Origin: Bacteroidota bacterium
GTDB taxonomy: Bacteria; Bacteroidota; Bacteroidia; NS11-12g; UBA955
Assembly: GCA_013205405.1 (NCBI GenBank)
Contig: JABMMZ010000110.1
Location: forward strand, 1-34,735
Length of the DNA: 34,735 nucleotides
Direction of reading: 5' to 3'
The notes beneath the pieces are model-generated. The model was given only the letters and a program-made list of their open reading frames with translations, was not told where the DNA came from and made no database searches. Below are positions 1-7,594 of this stretch, one piece after another. A program made the position numbers and the translations under genes. Positions within the stretch are counted from its first letter, which is position 1. Every line of letters begins with the position of its first letter.

Positions 1-49
1 CAATTTTGGGTGTATAGGCGAATGTTTTTGGGTTTTTTAGGTGCGCCAT
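1..49 (-). CDS. 5' end of an unknown reading frame running off the left edge
   Basis: An ATG at 49 shares one base with the stop codon of the small ORF at 49-177 (TAATG), an arrangement typical of translationally coupled genes. Only 16 codons are inside the window, beginning MAHLKNPKTF, with no stop before the edge. I do not recognise the protein. Because it could equally be a chance frame, confidence is low. Confidence 0.3.
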   Translation of the reverse strand, partial: MAHLKNPKTFAYTPKI

Positions 50-177
50 TACTTTTCAATTATAGGTATTATTTTCAATAAATCATCAAACGGACTTTTT
101 ATTTTTTTGTCATTGGTTATCCAATGCGAAATTACATTTAGATTTTCTTTATCAGATAGTATTGAAGTTAAACTCAT
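49..177 (-). CDS. Small unknown ORF, 42 aa
   Basis: The frame starts with ATG at 177 and reads MSLTSILSDKENLNVISHWI before ending in TAA at 49-51. It is too short for the ORF track. The composition (charged, with a C-terminal hydrophobic stretch DDLLKIIPIIEK) looks protein-like, and the stop overlaps the start of the next frame by one base, which supports translation. It could be a complete small protein or the surviving N-terminus of a longer gene. I recognise no family. Confidence 0.35.
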   Translation of the reverse strand: MSLTSILSDKENLNVISHWITNDKKIKSPFDDLLKIIPIIEK

Positions 178-210
178 TTTGTTACAAAATCTGCCTACAA
201 ATATTACCTA

Positions 211-443
211 TTAAATAGCTTTGTCAAACTCTATCCTAGCAAACTCATCTAAGGCTTTTCTAATGACATCTTGGTAAGACATTCCATATAGGCTAGCAGC
301 GGGTGGTTTGGGCTAAGTATGGCTATGGCTTGTGGGCTTTGGGTAGGCAAATCGTTAGGAGTGCAATGCAGGTAATTGCAAAGTTCAAATAGGGTTTTAG
401 CTTTATAACCGTTACATCTGCATACAGTATTTGGCGAGGTGTA
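211..443 (-). pseudogene. Frameshifted XRE/helix-turn-helix regulator remnant
   Basis: Read on the minus strand from 443, one frame gives SPNTVCRCNGYKAKTLFELC followed by NYLHCTPNDL. This is the recognition helix and the CTPNDLL signature of small Bacteroidota XRE-type regulators. That frame stops soon after, while a shifted frame continues with GMSYQDVIRKALDEFARIEF to a TAA at 211-213, which resembles the expected C-terminal tail. No start codon lies in frame, and a TAG precedes the conserved part at 444-446. The intact relative in this window is the gene at 13466-13819, which has LTLLCANLDCTPNDVL at the same place and also shares a following PNH..L motif. I conclude the gene is decayed by at least one frameshift and loss of its 5' end. 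Confidence 0.65.
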
Positions 444-549
444 CTATTTGAAAAACAGGTATTAAGTTTATGTGCGATTTGATTATGAATTTAAACTAAT
501 CATAATTTTAATTTATCAATTCATTTATGGCTCGATAATGTATCCAACG

Positions 550-557
550 TAATATTG
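550..557 (+). promoter_or_regulatory. Likely -7 box of the PhoD-like gene
   Basis: TAATATTG matches the Bacteroidota consensus TAnnTTTG at all but one position and lies five bases before the ATG at 563. If used, the transcript would have almost no leader. There is no convincing -33 TTTG at the usual spacing. Confidence 0.35.
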
Positions 558-562
558 CTGAA

Positions 563-2611
563 ATGAAAAATTTTTTAAAAATATACCTTATCGTGTTCCT
601 GTTATTTGTTTCAGGAAAACTAACCGCACAATCAATAATAATTGATTACAACAGAAATCTTGGTCAATCAGAAACAATGGTTTTTAATCCAGAATTAAAA
701 CCATTTTATCACGGTGTTGCATCAGGAGATCCACTCATAGACAGAGTTATAATATGGACACGTATTACACCTGATTCTGGAATTACCACTCCAAAAGATG
801 TTAAATGGCAAGTTGCAACTGATTCATTGTTTAAGTCTATTGTTAATTCGGGCGTATTTACTACCAGCTCAAGCAGAGATTATACAGTGAAGGTAGATGT
901 TACAGGACTTCAGCCAGGAACTACTTACTATTATTCATTTAGCTACCAAGGATTCTATTCATTAACTGGAAGAATGCGGACTGCTTCTAACAATGTTAAT
1001 CATTTGCGATTTGCAGTTGTATCTTGTAATAATTATGAAGCAGGTTTTTTCAATGGGTTTAAGAAAATTGGCCAACGAAATGACATTGATGCTGTGATCC
1101 ATCTTGGAGATTATATTTATGAATATCAGCCAAAAGGCTATGGAGATTCTTTAAATGGTCGTTTTGTTGAGCCAGCAAGAGAAATTGTATCAGAATCTGA
1201 TTACCGCACAAGGTATTCAGTTTACCGTTTAGATCCAGATTTGCGTTATGCACATCAACAACAAACGTTCATTTCAATTTGGGATGACCATGAATCTACA
1301 AACGATTCTTATAAAGACGGTGCAGAAAATCATCAATCAAATGAAGGTGATTGGCAAACAAGAAAAGATATATCAAAGAGAGTATATTTCGAATGGATGC
1401 CAATAAGAGACGCAAGCAGCAACGCTATCTATAGAAAAATTTCATATGGTTCAATGCTTGATTTAATAATGCTTGATACCCGATTAGAAGGAAGGGTAAA
1501 ACCACCTAGTAATTTTGATGATATTGATGTACCAACCAGAACAATGTTGGGTACAACTCAATATAATTGGTTTATTAATAACCTAAAAACATCTACAGCA
1601 AAATGGAAAGTTATAGGCAATCAAATATTATTCAGTGATATGAATGTAGGATTTGGCGCAGTTAATTCTCAAGGTCAGCCAGCAATTACTGATATCAACG
1701 CAATCCGTGCAGTAGAGAATTTATTTATTGACAATTGGGAATCTTATCCAACTGAGCGCAACTCCATAATGGATACAATAAAAAATAGAAATATTAAAAA
1801 CACAATTTTTCTAACGGGTGATTCTCATGCTAGTTGGAGTTTTGACTTAACTAAAAAACCAGCCATATATCCTAATGCTGCAACAGCCAATTTACCTACC
1901 CCATCTTCAAGCTATACAGCTTCAACTGGCAGTGGATCTGTAGGAATAGAGTTAGCAACACCGAGTATAACTTCTGCAAACTTTGACGAAGCAATAGGAA
2001 AGGCAACTACAGCGCAGTTTGAGTATTTGATCAACAATCCTGTTCCAGTAGGTCCTCCATTTGGATCAGTGGTTTATAACCCACATTTAAAATATGTAGA
2101 CCTTGACCGTCATGGTTATTTTATTTTAGATTTAAAAGATGATTCTGCACAAGCTGATTATTTTTATGTAGATACCTTGAGGATTTCTTCGAATAAAGAA
2201 TCATTTGGAAGGGGTGTTGTTACTGCAAATAATAGCAATAGAATAACACGTTTGAGTTCATCTGCTTCTATTGGAAAATCTTTACAACAAGGTCAAGCTC
2301 CTGCTAAACCTCAGCAAAAATCAACTGGTGTTAAAGAACTAAAAAGTAACGAAGCCATCATAATTGGAGCTTACCCAGTACCTACAAATGGCTTGATGAA
2401 TATCAATTATGCCTTAAATAAAAGTGGTATAATTGAAATTGCAATTTTTGATATTAATGGTAAAAATATTGGAACCGAAAAAATAGGTTTACAGTCATCA
2501 GGAATTTATACTTATAGTTTTGATGTAAGTAAACTTCCTGCAGGCGTTTATTTCTTTAATCTTATCCTTGATGGCCATATTGTAAATAACGGGAAATACA
2601 TAAAGTCCTAA
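563..2611 (+). CDS. Secreted PhoD-like alkaline phosphatase with T9SS type A sorting domain
   Basis: This is a calcium/iron-type phosphatase or phosphodiesterase of the PhoD family, expected to release phosphate from organic phosphoesters outside the cytoplasm. Residues 1-23 form a signal peptide ending LTAQ. A PhoD N-terminal Ig-like domain (about 48-140, with GVASGDPLIDRVIIWTRI) is followed by the metallophosphatase domain. Visible metal-site motifs are VSCNNYE (Cys155), LGDYIYEY (181-188), WDDHE (240-244) and LTGDSHASW (417-425). The last 80 residues (AYPVPTNG..., then LPAGVYFFNL) form a T9SS type A sorting domain, so the protein is probably exported through the type IX system and released or surface-anchored. 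It stands alone, with a perfect hairpin terminator behind it. Substrate specificity cannot be read from the sequence. No pho-box-like element was identified. Confidence 0.93.
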   Translation: MKNFLKIYLIVFLLFVSGKLTAQSIIIDYNRNLGQSETMVFNPELKPFYHGVASGDPLIDRVIIWTRITPDSGITTPKDVKWQVATDSLFKSIVNSGVFTTSSSRDYTVKVDVTGLQPGTTYYYSFSYQGFYSLTGRMRTASNNVNHLRFAVVSCNNYEAGFFNGFKKIGQRNDIDAVIHLGDYIYEYQPKGYGDSLNGRFVEPAREIVSESDYRTRYSVYRLDPDLRYAHQQQTFISIWDDHESTNDSYKDGAENHQSNEGDWQTRKDISKRVYFEWMPIRDASSNAIYRKISYGSMLDLIMLDTRLEGRVKPPSNFDDIDVPTRTMLGTTQYNWFINNLKTSTAKWKVIGNQILFSDMNVGFGAVNSQGQPAITDINAIRAVENLFIDNWESYPTERNSIMDTIKNRNIKNTIFLTGDSHASWSFDLTKKPAIYPNAATANLPTPSSSYTASTGSGSVGIELATPSITSANFDEAIGKATTAQFEYLINNPVPVGPPFGSVVYNPHLKYVDLDRHGYFILDLKDDSAQADYFYVDTLRISSNKESFGRGVVTANNSNRITRLSSSASIGKSLQQGQAPAKPQQKSTGVKELKSNEAIIIGAYPVPTNGLMNINYALNKSGIIEIAIFDINGKNIGTEKIGLQSSGIYTYSFDVSKLPAGVYFFNLILDGHIVNNGKYIKS

Positions 2612-2625
2612 TAACTGCTCTTTAT

Positions 2626-2663
2626 AAATCAAAAAGTCCAAGCTAGCTTGGACTTTTTGATTT
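2626..2663 (+). terminator. Perfect 38-bp palindromic terminator after the PhoD-like gene
   Basis: AAATCAAAAAGTCCAAGCT is followed immediately by its exact reverse complement, giving a 19-bp arm on each side with a run of T in the 3' arm. It starts 15 bases after the TAA/TAA stop region. Being symmetric it could act in both directions. Confidence 0.85.
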
Positions 2664-2997
2664 TAAGTATAAAAATTTTTATTTCATTTGTCTCAATATT
2701 TTATAGCAATCTAAACGAAGTTAAATGGATTTTGCAAGGCAAATGATTGTAATTTAAAAAATGTGTTTTTCTTATTACATAAAAATACTGGCAGTGTGCC
2801 TATTACTTTATGTTTAAGTTCGCTTAATAATGCCATACAGGGTTCTCCTATACAGTGGCTCCTAGTGTACAAGGTAGTTATAGAAGGGATACTTTAAATA
2901 TTGCTGCCGCTAATTTTATTTTATTACAAAACCAAGATCTCGTATCGGCTGGTAGTTATTAAATACGTGTGGTGGAATAAACTTTAATAAATCCGTT
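2664..2997. other. Gene-free stretch, possibly a decayed coding region
   Basis: No complete gene is visible. On the plus strand one frame around 2860-2962 reads TVAPSVQGSYRRDTLNIAAA and ends in TAA, and another frame around 2780-2900 gives a short open stretch. Neither has a start codon with a sensible N-terminus. It may be the relic of a secreted or repeat-containing protein, but I cannot support a family. Confidence 0.3.
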
Positions 2998-3036
2998 ATA
3001 AAAAAAAGCCTTGCAGTAGTGTGAGGCTTTTTTTAT
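2998..3036 (-). terminator. Bidirectional terminator at the 3' end of the M1 aminopeptidase gene
   Basis: The minus strand reads ATAAAAAAAGCCT, a 12-base loop, then AGGCTTTTTTTTAT. The A/T tracts flank a short GC core, so the hairpin has a T-run on both strands. It lies 11 bases beyond the aminopeptidase stop and also faces the PhoD-side stretch. Confidence 0.75.
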
Positions 3037-3046
3037 TATAAGGATA

Positions 3047-5491
3047 TTAGAAGGTATTTAACCCCAAAGCTGTTAAGCGCTCCTGGTCTTTAAGGCTTAG
3101 GGTAGTATTCAACTTATTTATCTCATTTGTAATCAATGTTTCGTTGTCGGTGGTTTTCATTAATTGTTTTAAAGCATCTACACATGGTCCGGCCAATCGG
3201 CTATTGTAAGACAAGGCAGCCTCTAACAAATTTTGTGCTATTTGTGAGTTGCAGTAGTTCAATCTTTTTAAAGCATTGGCTGTATTGGTGCGGGTTCTAA
3301 ATTCGTAATTTGGGCCTGCGTAGGTGCTTAGTTGTTTGTAAAGTGCTGCTTGGTCAGAAAAATTATTTTTAATAGCATACTCCAACCATTTTATTTTAAT
3401 GGTATTGTTTTGGCCAACGGTGTTTTTCATTTTGGTTAAATATGCTTTTTTGCTAGCCTCTGTTATGTCTTTGCTTTTCATTAATTTATCAAAAGCATTT
3501 TCTACTACCGAATAGCTGCTGTCTTTTAATAGTAATTCAAAAATTGTTTGTTGGTCTTTAACGGTACTATCGGCACCTATAAAGGCATTTTTAACTTCTG
3601 GTTTAGAATCCATTACGATTAAAGTGTACCATTTGTTTAAACTTTTTTGGTTGGCTAATTGGCTGGCTATTTCGGCTCTAATGGCATGGTGTTTTTCTAA
3701 GGCAAAACGGCTTTGTAAAAATACGAGTTTATCTTTTACAGCCAACTCTTTCATGGCTACTACAGCATCATATCTATCTATCATATAGCGGGCCTTGGCA
3801 GCTTGTTCCATTAATTCAGCATTCGATTTTTTGAACTCTATTTTCTTCATCATTCTGTCTTGCTCATCAAACAAAGTAAAGGCTATTTCCTTGCCATTAT
3901 TGGCTATTGTAATGGTTTGGGTTTCTATATCATTTACCCATTGGGTATCTCTTGTTATACTGCCATCTTTATAATATATAGCAAAGGTGATAGGCATTTT
4001 AAAATAATTGGTATGTCCATCTACTTGATGGGTTTGTTGAATATTAAAACTGGTAGTTTGTTTATCCGATAGGCTAGTTACTTTAAAATGCGGCTCGCCT
4101 CCTCTGTATATCCACTGATCGAAAAACCAATCATAGTTCATACCCAATTTATCTTTAATGGCTTTTTGAAAGTCGGCTGTTTCTACATTCTTATAACCAT
4201 TGGTAGCTAGGTAGTATTGTACAAAACGGGTAAAATTTTCTTTGCCCATTTGATAATATAACATACTCAATACAGCACTTCCTTTAGGGTAATGTCTGCT
4301 AGTGCCTGCTTTGGTGTGGCGTACTGGGTAATTGTCTTTTTCTGTTTGTGCCAATGCCGAGCGGTACTCGCCTCTTAAATTCCATTGGTAACTGTCTTCA
4401 CCTTCTAAAGATTCGAAGAATAATTTAGGAAAAAAAGTAGCAAAGCTTTCTTGTAACCAATGGTCGCTGCCGCCACGAGCGGTTATCAAATCGCCAAACC
4501 ATTGGTGGGTGAGTTCATGGCAATTGACACCCATGTAGTTTCTATCTTTAAAAGCGCGTTTATCTACCGTAAAAAAATCGCCAAATACGGTAGCAGAGGT
4601 GTTCTCCATAGCGCCATACAAAAAGTTTTGTACCATTACTTGGCTGTAGCTGCCCCATGGGTAGGCTGTGCCTGTGGCATCTTCCAATAGCTCTATCATT
4701 TTTTCGGTATAAATACTGGTAGGTTCTACACGGTCTTTAAATTCTGGATAGTACCAAAAACGCACGGGTGTACCGCGTTTAGTTACAGATTCTTTGATAT
4801 CGTATTTGCCTATGGCCAACATCAATAAATAGCCAGCGTGTGGTTTATCCATAGTATAATGCCATTTTTCGGAGCCATCTGCATTTGGAGATTGCGAAAG
4901 TTTACGGCCATTAGAAAGGGCTTTAAATCCTGCGGGAATATTGACAATGGTTTCGGTAATAAATTTATCATTTAAATTATCGTACATTGGTATCCAATAG
5001 CGGTTATCTGTGCCTTGGCCTTGTGTCCATATTTGTTTGCGGATGTAGTTAATATCTGGTGTAGCGGTATTTTCTGGCTCGTTCCAACCAATAAAATAAA
5101 TACCGCGTTTAGGCAATGCGGTATAGTATATCATTAAGGTGTGTTTTTCGTCCCATAGCATGGTTTTAGGAAAGCGCACTACAACACCTTCGGCATTGGA
5201 GTAAAATTTAATATCTCCTCCATCTAATTGGGCATTTAAAATGGTAATGTCGGGGGCATTAAAAAACAAGGTATCTATATTATTTTGCAGGGTAGTAAAC
5301 TCGTGATTTACCGTACCAGAAACTTTTCCTAATTGAGGCTCAAAGCTTACGTTTACAGTCATTTTGGTAATATCTACACTGTGTGGCACTTCCGCACCAT
5401 CGGGATCAGGAAGGTAATGAATATGCGTAGGCTCTTGAGACTTGGCCATAAAGGCTGATAATAGCAATGCAATTGTAACAATTTTTTTCAT
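3047..5491 (-). CDS. Secreted M1-family zinc aminopeptidase
   Basis: This gluzincin metallopeptidase removes N-terminal residues from peptides. The 814-aa product has a signal peptide (MKKIVTIALLLSAFMAKSQ). An N-terminal beta domain (about 40-240) precedes the catalytic domain with the exopeptidase motif GAMEN (293-297), the zinc motif HELTH (325-329) and the third zinc ligand Glu348 in WLQESF, which gives the exact HEXXH-x18-E spacing. A helical, HEAT-like C-terminal region (about 560-814) completes the usual M1 layout. There is no T9SS sorting domain and no lipobox, so a periplasmic location is likely. It is a single-gene unit with its own -7 box and terminator. The family assignment is firm; the substrate is not known. 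Confidence 0.95.
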   Translation of the reverse strand: MKKIVTIALLLSAFMAKSQEPTHIHYLPDPDGAEVPHSVDITKMTVNVSFEPQLGKVSGTVNHEFTTLQNNIDTLFFNAPDITILNAQLDGGDIKFYSNAEGVVVRFPKTMLWDEKHTLMIYYTALPKRGIYFIGWNEPENTATPDINYIRKQIWTQGQGTDNRYWIPMYDNLNDKFITETIVNIPAGFKALSNGRKLSQSPNADGSEKWHYTMDKPHAGYLLMLAIGKYDIKESVTKRGTPVRFWYYPEFKDRVEPTSIYTEKMIELLEDATGTAYPWGSYSQVMVQNFLYGAMENTSATVFGDFFTVDKRAFKDRNYMGVNCHELTHQWFGDLITARGGSDHWLQESFATFFPKLFFESLEGEDSYQWNLRGEYRSALAQTEKDNYPVRHTKAGTSRHYPKGSAVLSMLYYQMGKENFTRFVQYYLATNGYKNVETADFQKAIKDKLGMNYDWFFDQWIYRGGEPHFKVTSLSDKQTTSFNIQQTHQVDGHTNYFKMPITFAIYYKDGSITRDTQWVNDIETQTITIANNGKEIAFTLFDEQDRMMKKIEFKKSNAELMEQAAKARYMIDRYDAVVAMKELAVKDKLVFLQSRFALEKHHAIRAEIASQLANQKSLNKWYTLIVMDSKPEVKNAFIGADSTVKDQQTIFELLLKDSSYSVVENAFDKLMKSKDITEASKKAYLTKMKNTVGQNNTIKIKWLEYAIKNNFSDQAALYKQLSTYAGPNYEFRTRTNTANALKRLNYCNSQIAQNLLEAALSYNSRLAGPCVDALKQLMKTTDNETLITNEINKLNTTLSLKDQERLTALGLNTF

Positions 5492-5526
5492 TGGTTGTAG
5501 AATGGTATTTTATTTTTTAAAAAAAG

Positions 5527-5534
5527 CAAAAATA
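5527..5534 (-). promoter_or_regulatory. -7 box of the M1 aminopeptidase gene
   Basis: TATTTTTG on the minus strand matches TAnnTTTG exactly and lies 35 bases upstream of the ATG at 5491, leaving a leader of about 30 bases. Confidence 0.55.
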
Positions 5535-5579
5535 AGGGATTGCAACAAATGCATCATCTATTTTAGATTAAATTATAAC

Positions 5580-6149
5580 TTAAAGCAAAAAATCAGAATA
5601 GCTTTTTCTATTGCTTTCTGTTCTTTTATTTTCAATTTCGCCCAAAATAAAGAAACCCATTAATTGTTGGTTTTCTGTTAAATTTAAATAACTATGCATG
5701 TGCTTAGAATACGTGCCTAAGCCAGTGCTCCAATAGCCAACCGCATTTTCAAATTGGCTTAAAGATAAATACATATTTTGAATCCCACATGCTACTGCAC
5801 AAATATTCTCAATTGCTTTAGATTTAACTGCGTTTTCTTGCACGCAAACAATAGCGATAACATGGGATATTTTAGTTTTAAAATGCGTTAGTTTTTGTGT
5901 TTTGCTTTCTTTTTGAAGTTCAATAGGCGTTTCAATTTTATAAATTTCCAATGCTTTATCTAACCAATTGATTATTTGTTGGCCTTCTAAAATTTTAAAT
6001 CGCCAAGGGTAATTCAACGTATGATTGGGCGCCCAATGGGCATTTTGCACCAAGGTTTGTATAATGCTATTGTCTAATATTTTTCCTGAAAATTCACTTG
6101 GGTAGTGACTTCTTCTGAATTGAATAATTTTATTGATGTTGTTTTCCAT
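5580..6149 (-). CDS. Nitroreductase-family flavoprotein
   Basis: The protein is an FMN-dependent NAD(P)H oxidoreductase of the nitroreductase fold, 189 aa from the preferred start MENNINKIIQ. The N-terminal FMN-binding motif FRRSHYP and the AHWAPNHTLNYPWRF segment are characteristic of the family, and the second conserved stretch ENICAVACGIQNMYLSLSQF followed by VGYWSTG is present. The track start at 6167 adds six residues. Both ATGs lie inside the end of the upstream EamA gene, so the two genes are translationally coupled, and I prefer 6149 because homologues begin near the FRRS motif. It is the last gene of a four-gene operon starting at 9226. The physiological substrate is unknown. Confidence 0.88.
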   Translation of the reverse strand: MENNINKIIQFRRSHYPSEFSGKILDNSIIQTLVQNAHWAPNHTLNYPWRFKILEGQQIINWLDKALEIYKIETPIELQKESKTQKLTHFKTKISHVIAIVCVQENAVKSKAIENICAVACGIQNMYLSLSQFENAVGYWSTGLGTYSKHMHSYLNLTENQQLMGFFILGEIENKRTESNRKSYSDFLL

Positions 6150-7095
6150 AATTTTTGATAATTGCATGCAGAATTACACTGCTCAGAATAATTGAAGTAC
6201 CTATGTAAAACTGAATATTGAGCATTTCATGTTCTTTAAGAATGATGGCGGCTAAAATAATGCCATAAATAGGCTCTAAATTAATGGCTAAATTGGCTGT
6301 AAAAGCAGATACTTTTTTCATGGCATTAAGATTCATTACAAAAGCAATATTGGTGCATACAATAGCAAGAATAGCTATCCAAATAAAATCGGCATAAGGC
6401 GAGTTTATAAAACTTGGATGATTGGTAATTGGCAACACTTGGAACGAGTGAAGCGGCAATACAGTTTGGTATTGGCTATATAAAGGAGCAAATAATAAAA
6501 TAACATTTAAAAATAAAAAACCACCTAATAGTTCTGAAAATGAAATAACTTTGGTATCTATTTTATTGGCTAAACCCGAATTGATAGTAGAAAATAAAGC
6601 TGCCACAAAAGTAGAAAATACACCTACAATAATAGCCAAAGAGAAATTGCCGCCTTCCTTACTTTCCGAAGGGGAGTAGTAGGCTATAATAGTTATGCCC
6701 ACTAAGGCCAATAAACCTAAAAGAATTTCTATTGTATTAAATTTTTTTTTGAAAATTAAGGGTTCTAAAATGGAAGTAAAACAACTGGTAAGACCAAAAC
6801 AACCGAGTGTAAGTGAGGCGCTTTTACCTATTTTAATAGAGCCATAAAAAGTAAGCCAATGGATGGCTACCAAACAGCCTATACCAATAAGCATCAAGAA
6901 GTTTTTAAACGAAATAACTTTGAGTAATTTATAAAAATTGGGGATAAGAAAAAAACACAAGGCGGCCAACCACATGCGGTGCCACACCAAAGTAAAATGA
7001 TCGCTGCTAATTAATTTACCTAAAATAGCCGTAAAGCCAAATATAAGTACCGCTATATGAAGTTGCCAATAGGCATTTTTAGTAGCTTTATCCAT
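6130..7095 (-). CDS. EamA/DMT-superfamily inner-membrane transporter
   Basis: This is a ten-helix drug/metabolite transporter with two EamA repeats. Hydrophobic segments run from the first helix (HIAVLIFGFTAILGKLI) to the last (FYIGTSIILSSVILHAII). The repeat boundary falls near the stretch NFSLAIIVGVFSTFVAALF, and the second repeat has the typical AFTANLAINLEPIYGIILA helix. The ORF track begins at a TTG at 7134, but MDKATKNAYW with an ATG at 7095 is the better start because the extra 13 residues look like read-in. The 3' end overlaps the nitroreductase start. The substrate cannot be deduced; the neighbouring proline-catabolic gene makes an amino-acid-related exporter possible but unproven. 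Confidence 0.88.
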   Translation of the reverse strand: MDKATKNAYWQLHIAVLIFGFTAILGKLISSDHFTLVWHRMWLAALCFFLIPNFYKLLKVISFKNFLMLIGIGCLVAIHWLTFYGSIKIGKSASLTLGCFGLTSCFTSILEPLIFKKKFNTIEILLGLLALVGITIIAYYSPSESKEGGNFSLAIIVGVFSTFVAALFSTINSGLANKIDTKVISFSELLGGFLFLNVILLFAPLYSQYQTVLPLHSFQVLPITNHPSFINSPYADFIWIAILAIVCTNIAFVMNLNAMKKVSAFTANLAINLEPIYGIILAAIILKEHEMLNIQFYIGTSIILSSVILHAIIKNYGKQHQ

Positions 7096-7143
7096 AGGCA
7101 GCGAAAATAGGATAATATTCAGTTTAATTAACAATTAAAATCG

Positions 7144-7590
7144 TTAGAGTATTTTAACAATGGCTTCTAAATAGTATTTATCTATGTCGTCAAATTGGTT
7201 GAAATATTGGCTATCAATATCGAGCACGCCTATTACTTGATTATTCTTAATAATGGGAACTACTATTTCAGAATTACTCTCACTACTGCAAGCAATATGA
7301 CCTTCAAATTCATGAACATTGGGTACAATAATGGTTTCTCTTTTTGCCCAAGCTGTGCCGCAAACACCTTTGTTAAAATCAATAAGTGTGCAAGCCACAG
7401 GTCCTTGAAATGGACCAAGTTCTAATTGATTATTTTTATTAACCATATAAAAACCACACCACCAATGATTGAATGCTTGCTGAATAGCGGCAGATACATT
7501 GGCATAATTAGCTACCCACTCACATCTTTTATCTATTAAGCTTTCTATTTGAGAAAGTAAGTTTTGGTATTGAAGTTCTTTATTTATCAA
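7144..7590 (-). CDS. msrC: Free methionine-(R)-sulfoxide reductase (GAF domain)
   Basis: The protein reduces free methionine-R-sulfoxide, not the protein-bound form, using thiol chemistry in a GAF fold. At 148 aa it is a single GAF domain. The family hallmarks are all present: WCGFYMV, LGPFQGPVACTLI (Cys67), GVCGTAW (Cys77), and HIACSSESNSEIVVP (Cys101) with GVLDIDS near the C-terminus. These are the three conserved cysteines of the family, which sets it apart from nucleotide-binding GAF sensors. The start codon appears to be TTG at 7590, four bases after the upstream dehydrogenase stop, with no in-frame ATG before residue 49. That spacing points to translational coupling. Confidence 0.9.
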   Translation of the reverse strand: MINKELQYQNLLSQIESLIDKRCEWVANYANVSAAIQQAFNHWWCGFYMVNKNNQLELGPFQGPVACTLIDFNKGVCGTAWAKRETIIVPNVHEFEGHIACSSESNSEIVVPIIKNNQVIGVLDIDSQYFNQFDDIDKYYLEAIVKIL

Positions 7591-7594
7591 AAAA

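Noticed and set aside
2626-2663. Transcription-factor operator instead of a terminator
   Set aside because: The palindrome follows a stop codon, has a T-run in its 3' arm and is not near a start codon, so termination is the simpler function.
7144-7590. Signal-transducing GAF domain protein
   Set aside because: The three family cysteines and GPFQG/HIAC motifs identify the free methionine-R-sulfoxide reductase.
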